From Lysobacterales bacterium (GTDB lineage Bacteria; Pseudomonadota; Gammaproteobacteria; Xanthomonadales; SZUA-36), in NCBI GenBank assembly GCA_029287515.1, contig JARFQZ010000275.1, positions 1 through 14,961 on the forward strand: a stretch of 14,961 bases of DNA, in the 5' to 3' direction. A program made the position numbers and the translations under genes. The notes beneath the pieces were generated by a model, which was given only the letters and a program-made list of their open reading frames with translations, was not told the DNA's origin and searched no databases. Shown piece after piece: positions 1 through 5,604 of this stretch (positions within the stretch are counted from its first letter, which is position 1; every line of letters starts with the position of its first letter).

Positions 1-356
1 ACGTTTACGCTGCCCCAGACCGTTTCGGTCGGGGTGCCCTCTTCGGGTCCGAAGGAACCGCCTTCGATCACCAATAGTTCGATGTCCACGTCGTACTGGC
101 CATCGATGATCGAAGTGTTGCCGGATAACCACAGCTGGTTGCCGTCCGCGTCAAAGGTGAATCCGGTAACGAACAGCACTCCCGCCTCGGGACCGGTTTT
201 AAGGTATTGGAATGCCCATCCGCGCCGCGAATTGTCGGCTTCCCACCAGTATCCTTCAATCCCGGCGTCGATATTGAACGCCGAAACGTTGGTTGATAAG
301 ACTGCGGATAGTGCCAATGCAGCAATGGCCGCCAGCCCGATTTTTTTGAAACTCAT
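1..356 (-). CDS. Secreted protein of unknown function, N-terminal part (runs off left edge)
   Basis: An open frame reads leftward from an ATG at 356 to the window edge without a stop, giving about 118 residues. A good ribosome binding site (GAGGA, 8 nt upstream) supports the start. Residues 1-26 form a typical Sec signal peptide (MSFKKIG, then a hydrophobic stretch, likely cut after VSA). The mature part has the pattern G-x-W-W near residue 35, R-R-G-W-A-F near 45, then FDADGNQLWLSG around 67-78. It resembles the small beta-rich repeats (G-W-[W/Y]...SGxGW...YDxDGxxxWL) common in secreted proteins of Gammaproteobacteria, which have no firmly known function. It is divergent from the TonB operon and its promoter side carries a Pho-box-like element, so it may be induced by phosphate starvation. 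The C-terminus lies outside the window, so length and any further domains are unknown. Confidence 0.8.
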   Translation of the reverse strand, partial: MSFKKIGLAAIAALALSAVLSTNVSAFNIDAGIEGYWWEADNSRRGWAFQYLKTGPEAGVLFVTGFTFDADGNQLWLSGNTSIIDGQYDVDIELLVIEGGSFGPEEGTPTETVWGSVN

Positions 357-364
357 CTGTATTT

Positions 365-369
365 TCCTC
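365..369 (-). promoter_or_regulatory. Ribosome binding site of the leftmost gene
   Basis: On the minus strand GAGGA lies 8 nt before the ATG at 356. It decides the start of the partial secreted protein. Confidence 0.7.
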
Positions 370-451
370 AAGGTTTTATGATTACAGTGAATGCAAGCCG
401 CCCGGATTGAGCAGACCACGGAGAATGCTATCGATCCACTGTTTCAAGACT

Positions 452-480
452 ATTACTGATTTATGACAAAGTTGTTACAG
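452..480 (-). promoter_or_regulatory. Pho-box-like element facing the leftmost gene
   Basis: Read on the minus strand from 480, the sequence is CTGTAAC-AACT-TTGTCAT-AAAT followed by CAGTAAT. These are three 7-mers at exact 11-bp spacing, matching the PhoB repeat CTGTCAT at 5, 6 and 5 of 7 positions with A/T-rich 4-bp spacers. This is the PhoB box layout known from Enterobacteria. No convincing -10 hexamer is seen at the expected distance (TAGTCT at 447-452 is poor), so the exact promoter is unclear. Binding by PhoB is inferred. Confidence 0.55.
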
Positions 481-494
481 AGATAACATGTAGT

Positions 495-528
495 ATGTAA
501 CCTCATTGTCATAATCTGCTCATAAAAT
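495..528 (+). promoter_or_regulatory. Pho-box-like element and -10 hexamer of the TonB operon
   Basis: On the plus strand ATGTAAC (495-501), TTGTCAT (506-512) and TGCTCAT (517-523) lie at exact 11-bp spacing; the middle one matches CTGTCAT at 6 of 7 positions, the flanking ones at 4 of 7. Exactly 10 bp after the second repeat is TAAAAT (523-528), a 5/6 match to TATAAT. That is the spacing of PhoB-activated promoters, where the box replaces the -35. Transcription would start near 535, leaving a leader of about 33 nt before the ATG at 568. The first 20 bases agree with the opposite-facing box at 16 positions. Confidence 0.6.
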
Positions 529-567
529 TCTGTCAGCTGACTATCGAAATCACTCCGGAACCAACAG

Positions 568-1344
568 ATGAACCACTCCCCGTTAAAACTGACATTGGCG
601 GCGGCATTGATCCTTGCCTGCTCTCCAGTCGCAGCGCAGGACGCCACCGAAGCCCTGGCCAGCCGCCTGATTCAAATGCGTGGCCAGGTAGATGATCTGC
701 AAAGCGAATTGAACCTCAAGCGCGAGGAACACAAGAATCGCATGACGTACCTGACGGCTCAGTTGACCGAGATGGAAGCCAACCGGGACCGCGAGGCCTT
801 GCGCATCCGTCAACTCGAGGGTGACCTCGAGGAAATGCGGGCCTTGGTGACTGCGGCCGGTGAAACTTCCGAGGTGCTGGCGCCAATCGTGCTGAATCAC
901 CTATTCGCATTAAGGGGACAGGTGCAGAAAGGCTTTCCGTTCAAGGTCAGTGAACGGCTGGCGGAACTCGATGACCTTGAAAACCAGTTGAACAGTGGCG
1001 TGGTTACAGCGCACCGGGCTTTCAACCGCTTGTGGGCTTTCGTGGAAGACGAAATTCGCATCAGCCGTGAGAACGCCATTTACACTCAGTCCATTAATTT
1101 GCGGGGAGAAAACGTACTGGTGGATATCGCCAAGCTGGGGAATGCGATGATGTATTTTCGCACCCGAGACCTCCAGTACGGCCGTGCAATCTCAACCCCG
1201 GGGGGCTGGAGCTTTGAACTGCTCGAGACCGCAGCCGACCAGGAGCGGGTAGCACGGTTGTTTGATTCGCTGCGCAAACAGATCAGGCAGGGGTACTTTC
1301 AATTGCCCAATGCATTGCCCCAGACCCTGGAGGCATCGTCATGA
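568..1344 (+). CDS. DUF3450 periplasmic coiled-coil protein of the TonB2-type system
   Basis: A 258-aa protein with a Sec signal peptide at about residues 1-23 (cut after VAA). It then has a charged, heptad-rich coiled coil (about 26-95) and a helical C-terminal part containing FPFKVSERLAELDDL (123-137), VDIAKLGNAMMYF (185-197) and a closing GYFQLP. These fit the DUF3450 family, whose members are encoded directly before TtpC-type proteins in Vibrio-like TonB2 clusters. The molecular role is not established; a periplasmic accessory that assists coupling between the inner-membrane motor and TonB is plausible. It is the first gene of a seven-gene operon, and its last four bases (ATGA) overlap the start of the next gene, implying translational coupling. 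The ribosome binding site is weak (CCGGAA at 555-560). The start is supported by the signal peptide directly after it. Confidence 0.88.
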   Translation: MNHSPLKLTLAAALILACSPVAAQDATEALASRLIQMRGQVDDLQSELNLKREEHKNRMTYLTAQLTEMEANRDREALRIRQLEGDLEEMRALVTAAGETSEVLAPIVLNHLFALRGQVQKGFPFKVSERLAELDDLENQLNSGVVTAHRAFNRLWAFVEDEIRISRENAIYTQSINLRGENVLVDIAKLGNAMMYFRTRDLQYGRAISTPGGWSFELLETAADQERVARLFDSLRKQIRQGYFQLPNALPQTLEASS

Positions 1345-2771
1345 ATCGCCTGAATCGGACTGTTTTCTTTTCGCTGGCATGCATGCTGATTGCTGCCACG
1401 GCCCAAGGGCAGGATACGCAGAGCGAGGCTGAGACAGCAGCGCCTGCATCGCCACCCGTACCGCAGGCCAATCCCCTGAAGACGCAGGATGAACTGCAGG
1501 CAGCCTACCAAAAGGAATATGCGTTCCTGGAGGCCCAGGTTCGCGACCTTCAATCGCGGCTGACCGCCTTTGACCAGGAATCGCGCCAGGACGAAGCGGA
1601 CAAGGAAGGTCAGATCGACCGGGTTGAAGGAGAATATATCGACCTGCAGTCTCGCGGAGAGCGCATCAACACCCTGATTACCGAAGCAGACCGGCAAGTG
1701 GCCTCCGTCGAAGATGCCAGTTCGACACTGGAAGCGACCTTCCTGCAGGCGGGATCTTCGCTGGAACCTTTCAACCTTCCCCAAATCAGGAGCGAGGAAT
1801 TCCTTTCCAGCACCGACAGCGTGAAGATCAATACGCTTTTCGACCTGACCCTCGATTTGCTGAATGGCCTGGGCAAGGTCCGGCAGGAGAACGGTACCTT
1901 CTTTTTACAGAACGGCACCGAGGTGGAAGGCACGGTCATCCATGTCGGAAACATTGCTTCGTACGGCGTCAGCGGCGATAACGGCGGAGCACTGGCGCCC
2001 GCCGGAGACAACCAATTCAAGATCTGGTCGGCTTCAACGCCCGATGTTGCCCGTGCCCTGGCTGGTGGCCAGACCCCCGACGTGCTGGACATCTTCCTGT
2101 ACGAATCCAGCCAGAAAGCCATCGAGGAGAAGGCCGGCAAAACCGTCCTCAGTGTCATTAACAGCGGTGGCACCATCGCCTGGATCATCGTGGCGCTCGG
2201 TGGCCTCGCGGGCCTGTTGATCATCCTGAGGATATTTTTTCTCAGGGCCGCCAGTGCAAGCACCGGTAAAGTTTCAAGCGAAGTTGGCCCCTTGATCAAG
2301 GCAGGCAAACGCAAGGCAGCGCTCAAGGCACTGAAGAAAATGAAGGGCTCCACCGCGCGGGTCGTCGCGTCTGCGGTCAGAAACATCGAGAAGGACCGCG
2401 AACACATCGAAGACATCGTTTCAGAGCAGATTCTGCACGAATCGGCTCACTTGAATCGATTTGGCGCGTTCATCATCGTCATTGCCGCGGTTGCTCCCCT
2501 GCTCGGCCTGCTTGGCACGGTCACCGGTATGATTTCCACGTTCGATATCATCACCGAGTTCGGCACAGGCGATCCTAAGCTGCTGTCCAGCGGTATCTCG
2601 ATCGCCCTGGTTACGACCGAGGTCGGCCTGGCGGTCGCAATCCCGGCCCTGATTTTCGGCAACCTGCTGTCCGGCTGGGCTGAATCGATCAAGGACGAGA
2701 TGGAAAAAGCCGCGCTACACGTCATGAACCAGTACAAGGACAAGACGGCCGAACTCGACGCGGAAGACTGA
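1341..2771 (+). CDS. ttpC: TtpC-like long MotA/TolQ/ExbB proton channel family protein
   Basis: A 476-aa inner-membrane protein. It has a signal peptide (about 1-23), a long periplasmic region with a coiled coil (about 48-130) and a small folded part (about 165-255), then a membrane segment at about 278-301. A cytoplasmic stretch with many K/R residues follows, then two more membrane segments at about 373-400 and 416-444. The last part carries the ExbB/TolQ signature APLLGLLGTVTGMISTFD and the TTEVGLAVAIPA motif. The length and extra periplasmic domain distinguish it from ordinary ExbB (about 200-250 aa) and match TtpC, which in Vibrio is needed for TonB2 function. It overlaps the upstream gene by 4 bp and the following exbB starts 3 nt after its stop. 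The channel signature is intact. Whether it conducts protons or is structural is not decided by sequence. Confidence 0.9.
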   Translation: MNRLNRTVFFSLACMLIAATAQGQDTQSEAETAAPASPPVPQANPLKTQDELQAAYQKEYAFLEAQVRDLQSRLTAFDQESRQDEADKEGQIDRVEGEYIDLQSRGERINTLITEADRQVASVEDASSTLEATFLQAGSSLEPFNLPQIRSEEFLSSTDSVKINTLFDLTLDLLNGLGKVRQENGTFFLQNGTEVEGTVIHVGNIASYGVSGDNGGALAPAGDNQFKIWSASTPDVARALAGGQTPDVLDIFLYESSQKAIEEKAGKTVLSVINSGGTIAWIIVALGGLAGLLIILRIFFLRAASASTGKVSSEVGPLIKAGKRKAALKALKKMKGSTARVVASAVRNIEKDREHIEDIVSEQILHESAHLNRFGAFIIVIAAVAPLLGLLGTVTGMISTFDIITEFGTGDPKLLSSGISIALVTTEVGLAVAIPALIFGNLLSGWAESIKDEMEKAALHVMNQYKDKTAELDAED

Positions 2772-2774
2772 TCC

Positions 2775-3383
2775 ATGCTGAGTGAGATATTTAGGGAACT
2801 TGGGACCTATGTAGCGGCAGGGGGCTGGGTCATGCCTCCCCTGCTGGTCGCCATGCTGGTGCTCTGGTTCGCTATCGGATACCGCTTCGCGGCGCTCAAG
2901 AAAGGCAGCGGGCGGGATGTCCGCAACCTGATTCGCCGTTACGACAAAGGCAAAAAACAGAAATCAGACGGCGTGATGTTAAGGGCCGTGCGCAAGGGGG
3001 TAGAACTGCGGGACGCCGGCAAGGACGATCTTCGACCCTACCTTGACGTTGCCTTTTTCGAGGAGGAACTTGAAATCCGCAAGTTCAACCGGCTGATCAT
3101 TACGATCGTTTCGGCCGCGCCGTTGCTCGGCCTGCTGGGCACTGTGATCGGCATGATAGAAACCTTCGATTCGCTCGGCGATATGTCCCTGTTCTCTCAG
3201 TCAGGCGGTATCGCCGGCGGTATCTCGCAGGCGCTAATTACCACCCAGATGGGGCTGGCGGTGGCCATCCCCGGTTTGATTGTCAACGGCGTACTGCAAA
3301 GGCGTCAGAAGAACATAGAACTCGAACTGGCCCAGTTAAAGGACATCCTTTGTACTGAGCCCTTGAACGGCCAGGGAGCCTGA
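2775..3383 (+). CDS. exbB: ExbB-type proton channel subunit of the TonB motor
   Basis: A 202-aa inner-membrane protein of the MotA/TolQ/ExbB family. It has three membrane segments at about 18-38, 107-130 and 148-172, with a cytoplasmic loop between the first two. The family signature APLLGLLGTVIGMIETFD (115-132) and the third-helix motif ITTQMGLAVAIPG (155-167) are complete. ExbB pentamers surround ExbD and use the proton gradient to energise TonB. It shares its signature with the TtpC-like protein upstream, so the operon encodes two ExbB-family paralogues of different size. It starts 3 nt after ttpC and ends 2 nt before exbD, a spacing typical of genes made in fixed ratios. Order and size match exbB2 of Vibrio TonB2 systems. 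Confidence 0.93.
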   Translation: MLSEIFRELGTYVAAGGWVMPPLLVAMLVLWFAIGYRFAALKKGSGRDVRNLIRRYDKGKKQKSDGVMLRAVRKGVELRDAGKDDLRPYLDVAFFEEELEIRKFNRLIITIVSAAPLLGLLGTVIGMIETFDSLGDMSLFSQSGGIAGGISQALITTQMGLAVAIPGLIVNGVLQRRQKNIELELAQLKDILCTEPLNGQGA

Positions 3384-3385
3384 TC

Positions 3386-3796
3386 ATGCGTTACCGCGAA
3401 AGAAAAGAAGATCTCCAGGACATCAATATTTCACCGCTGATCGATATGGTGTTCATCCTGCTGATTTTTTTCATGGTCAGCACGACCTTCGTCAAGGACA
3501 TGAAACTGGACCTGGACCGCCCTGCGGCGTCCAGTGCCACAACCGCCTCAACCAAGGCGCTGAGGCTTTATATTGATTCGAACGGGGATACATTCCTGGA
3601 CGGCGAGCCGGTACAGATCTGGGTGATCCAGAGTCGGCTGAGGGACCAGCTAAAGACCATGACCGCCAAGTCGGTGCTGGTGATCACAGATGACGGAGTG
3701 CCAGCAGGAAGACTCGTTGAAGTGGTCGACCAGGCACGACTGGCTGGCGCCACCGATGTAGGTGTGGCCACGGTCGAGGAAGCCGGAGCAGGCTGA
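3386..3796 (+). CDS. exbD: ExbD-type motor subunit (biopolymer transport protein)
   Basis: A 136-aa protein with a short cytoplasmic N-terminus and one membrane helix (about 18-36, PLIDMVFILLIFFMVST). A periplasmic C-terminal domain follows (about 45-136). The membrane aspartate D20 in PLIDMVF corresponds to the essential proton-carrying Asp of ExbD (Asp25 in E. coli). The NISPLIDMVFILL motif is classic for ExbD/TolR. With ExbB it forms the proton-driven motor acting on TonB. The preceding gene stops 2 nt before this start and tonB begins 1 nt after this stop. Confidence 0.94.
   Translation: MRYRERKEDLQDINISPLIDMVFILLIFFMVSTTFVKDMKLDLDRPAASSATTASTKALRLYIDSNGDTFLDGEPVQIWVIQSRLRDQLKTMTAKSVLVITDDGVPAGRLVEVVDQARLAGATDVGVATVEEAGAG
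3785..3788 (+). promoter_or_regulatory. Ribosome binding site deciding the tonB start
   Basis: GGAG inside the end of exbD lies 9 nt before the ATG at 3798. It favours this start over the earlier in-frame ATG at 3762. Confidence 0.6.
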
Positions 3797-3797
3797 A

Positions 3798-4442
3798 ATG
3801 AAGGCAGCTGAACGTTTCAGGAGACTGGCCTGGGCAACCACCTTCATGCTGGGAGGCAGCATCTTGGTGGTGGGCACCGTAGTGCTGATCAACCTGTTTT
3901 CCGATTCACTGGAAGACACCCGCGCCGAAGCCGGCAGTCAGATCGCCCTGGAACGCAAAAAACCCCCGCCGGAACAGCAAGTGCAGAAACCCAAGCCCAA
4001 GCCCAAGCCCAAACGGGCCCGGCGGGCGCCTCCAAATCCCCTGGCCGGACTGAATACCAACCTGTCTGGCGTGGACATGGGGCTGCCCGGTTTTTCCGCT
4101 GACGACATGCTGGGCATGGAGGGCGACCTGCTTGGTGGGGATTCCGGCCTGGTGATGACGGACGATACGGTCGATCAACCGCCGCGGGCCGCCTACCAGG
4201 CACCGATGACCTATCCACCCAGAGCCCGTGCCAAGGGCGTCGAGGGGTATGTGATTTTCTCGCTGCTGATCGGCATCACCGGTGAAATCGAACAACTCAA
4301 AGTGATCGAGTCCTACCCTGAAGGTATTTTCGACGAAGCAGCGACCCAGGGTATCAACCAATGGCAGTTCGAACCCGCGATGTACCAGGGGCAGGCCGTC
4401 AGGGCCTGGGCCAAACAACGCATCCGGTTCGACTTGAGCTGA
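3798..4442 (+). CDS. tonB: TonB energy transducer
   Basis: A 214-aa protein. One N-terminal membrane helix (about 12-34) is followed by a periplasmic proline/lysine-rich linker with a KPKPKPKPK run (about 64-72). The globular TonB C-terminal domain (about 130-214) contains YPPRARAKGVEGYVIF, a GEI turn and W-Q-F-E-P. TonB carries energy from ExbB/ExbD to TonB-dependent receptors by binding their TonB boxes. The ATG at 3798 is chosen over an in-frame ATG at 3762 because GGAG sits 9 nt before it, because it lies directly after the exbD stop, and because the membrane helix follows at the normal distance. At about 214 aa it is in the range of TonB2-type proteins. Between linker and C-domain there is a Gly/Asp/Leu/Met-rich stretch (about 85-125) not typical of E. 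coli TonB. Confidence 0.93.
   Translation: MKAAERFRRLAWATTFMLGGSILVVGTVVLINLFSDSLEDTRAEAGSQIALERKKPPPEQQVQKPKPKPKPKRARRAPPNPLAGLNTNLSGVDMGLPGFSADDMLGMEGDLLGGDSGLVMTDDTVDQPPRAAYQAPMTYPPRARAKGVEGYVIFSLLIGITGEIEQLKVIESYPEGIFDEAATQGINQWQFEPAMYQGQAVRAWAKQRIRFDLS
3987..4012 (+). repeat. AAGCCC hexamer tandem repeat in tonB
   Basis: An AAACCC unit is followed by three exact AAGCCC copies and a partial unit, encoding the KPKPKPKP linker. Each unit is two codons, so slippage changes linker length without a frameshift. Confidence 0.8.
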
Positions 4443-4452
4443 AGGCGCGCAG

Positions 4453-5604
4453 ATGAAAAAAATCCTTTGCATTGCGCTGATTTTTGCCAGCCTGGCATTA
4501 GCCTTTCCCCTGGCCGCCGCCGAATCTGAAGAAGACGTCGACTACCTGGCGCTGGCCTCGCTGATGTTGCGAGATGGTAACCTGGACCGCGCCATCGTTG
4601 CCCTCGACCAGGTCGATACCAGCGATGAGGAACTGGACCTGGTGCGCTATTACACGCTGCGCGGGATGACCCACATCCGGAGAAACGAACTGGAGCCGGC
4701 GAAAGAGGCCTTGCAACAGGCCGTTGCCTCGGGTGAAGCCGAGGCGGTGGTCTACATCTACCTGGCGCAGGTCAATTATCAACTGGAAGATTATCCCGGC
4801 ACCATCGAAGCACTGGACAATGCCGGAGCGGAGGTGGAACGAATCGCGTCTGTCTATCATATGAAAGCCCAGTCCTACTGGCTGTTGGGTGAGAAAATCA
4901 TGGCCATCGCGACCCTGGACCAGGCCAGCGAAATTTTCCCGGATGACGCTTCATTCCTGCGGCGCAAGGTGTTTTACCTGGTGGATATCGGCCTGTTCAA
5001 AGAGGCTGTGACCGAAGGCAGGCGCTACCTGCAACAGACCAGCGCAAAACTCGAAGATTACGTCGCCATCGGAAACGCGCTCCGGGCAAGCGGTGAATTG
5101 GACGAAGCAGCCATCCTGCTCGAGCAGGCCCAGTTGACGTTTCCGGACTCCCCGGAAGTCAGGAAGGTGCTGGCCCATGTCTATATCGAGCGCGGAGAAA
5201 TGTCCGCCGCCGCCGACCTCCTCTACCAGGCCGCGCTGCTGGACCCCAGCCTGTTGGCCGAGGCGGCTGAATTGTACCGCCGCTCGGGACAGACGTTCAG
5301 AGCCATGCTGTTGAACGGCCAGATCGCAAACCAGCCTGAAAAACTGCGCCAGCGGCTCGCCCTGTACCTGGAAATGGGCAATTTTGAGCAGGCCGCGTCC
5401 ATGGAACTGCCGCTGACCCGGCTCGGCATGCTCAGTGACGAGGATCTGCGCTACGCCATTGCCTACGCGCAATTCAAAACCGGCGATTTCGAAGCCGCCG
5501 AAAAGAACCTGGCGGCATTGAACCGTCCTGACCTGTTCCGCAAGGCGGCGGAACTGCGGCGGGCCATCCAGGACTGCGCCGTGGATAGCTGGTTATGTCT
5601 CTGA
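4453..5604 (+). CDS. Periplasmic TPR-repeat protein of the TonB2-type operon
   Basis: A 383-aa protein with a signal peptide (about 1-23, cut after AAA) followed almost entirely by tetratricopeptide-like helical pairs. Examples are near 30-60, 66-96, 97-130, 135-165, 205-235 and 240-270, and the recognisable positions include GNLDRAIVAL, GELDEAAILLEQA and GDFEAAEKNLAAL. TPR arrays bind protein partners. A TPR gene sits directly after tonB2 in Vibrio clusters, so a role as an accessory of TonB or of the receptor is likely, but its mechanism is not established. Two cysteines close to the C-terminus (DCAVDSWLCL) could form a disulfide in the periplasm. It starts 10 nt after tonB, and its last 10 bases overlap the start of the receptor gene in another frame, implying coupled translation. 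Confidence 0.87.
   Translation: MKKILCIALIFASLALAFPLAAAESEEDVDYLALASLMLRDGNLDRAIVALDQVDTSDEELDLVRYYTLRGMTHIRRNELEPAKEALQQAVASGEAEAVVYIYLAQVNYQLEDYPGTIEALDNAGAEVERIASVYHMKAQSYWLLGEKIMAIATLDQASEIFPDDASFLRRKVFYLVDIGLFKEAVTEGRRYLQQTSAKLEDYVAIGNALRASGELDEAAILLEQAQLTFPDSPEVRKVLAHVYIERGEMSAAADLLYQAALLDPSLLAEAAELYRRSGQTFRAMLLNGQIANQPEKLRQRLALYLEMGNFEQAASMELPLTRLGMLSDEDLRYAIAYAQFKTGDFEAAEKNLAALNRPDLFRKAAELRRAIQDCAVDSWLCL

Noticed and set aside
34..381. Plus-strand open frame at the left edge
   Set aside because: Antisense to the minus-strand frame that has a signal peptide and ribosome binding site.
1610..2416. 268-aa minus-strand open frame within the ttpC-like gene
   Set aside because: Antisense shadow; Ser/Arg-rich and unlike any family, while the plus-strand frame is unmistakable.
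3762..3797. Earlier in-frame start for TonB
   Set aside because: It would add 12 residues overlapping exbD; the ATG at 3798 has a better ribosome binding site and sits directly after the exbD stop.
568..5604. Iron/siderophore uptake as the primary reading of the TonB operon
   Set aside because: Possible from gene families alone, but no Fur-box-like sequence was noticed in 357-567 and no siderophore genes are present, whereas Pho-box-like repeats and pst-phoU are; kept as the alternative hypothesis only.
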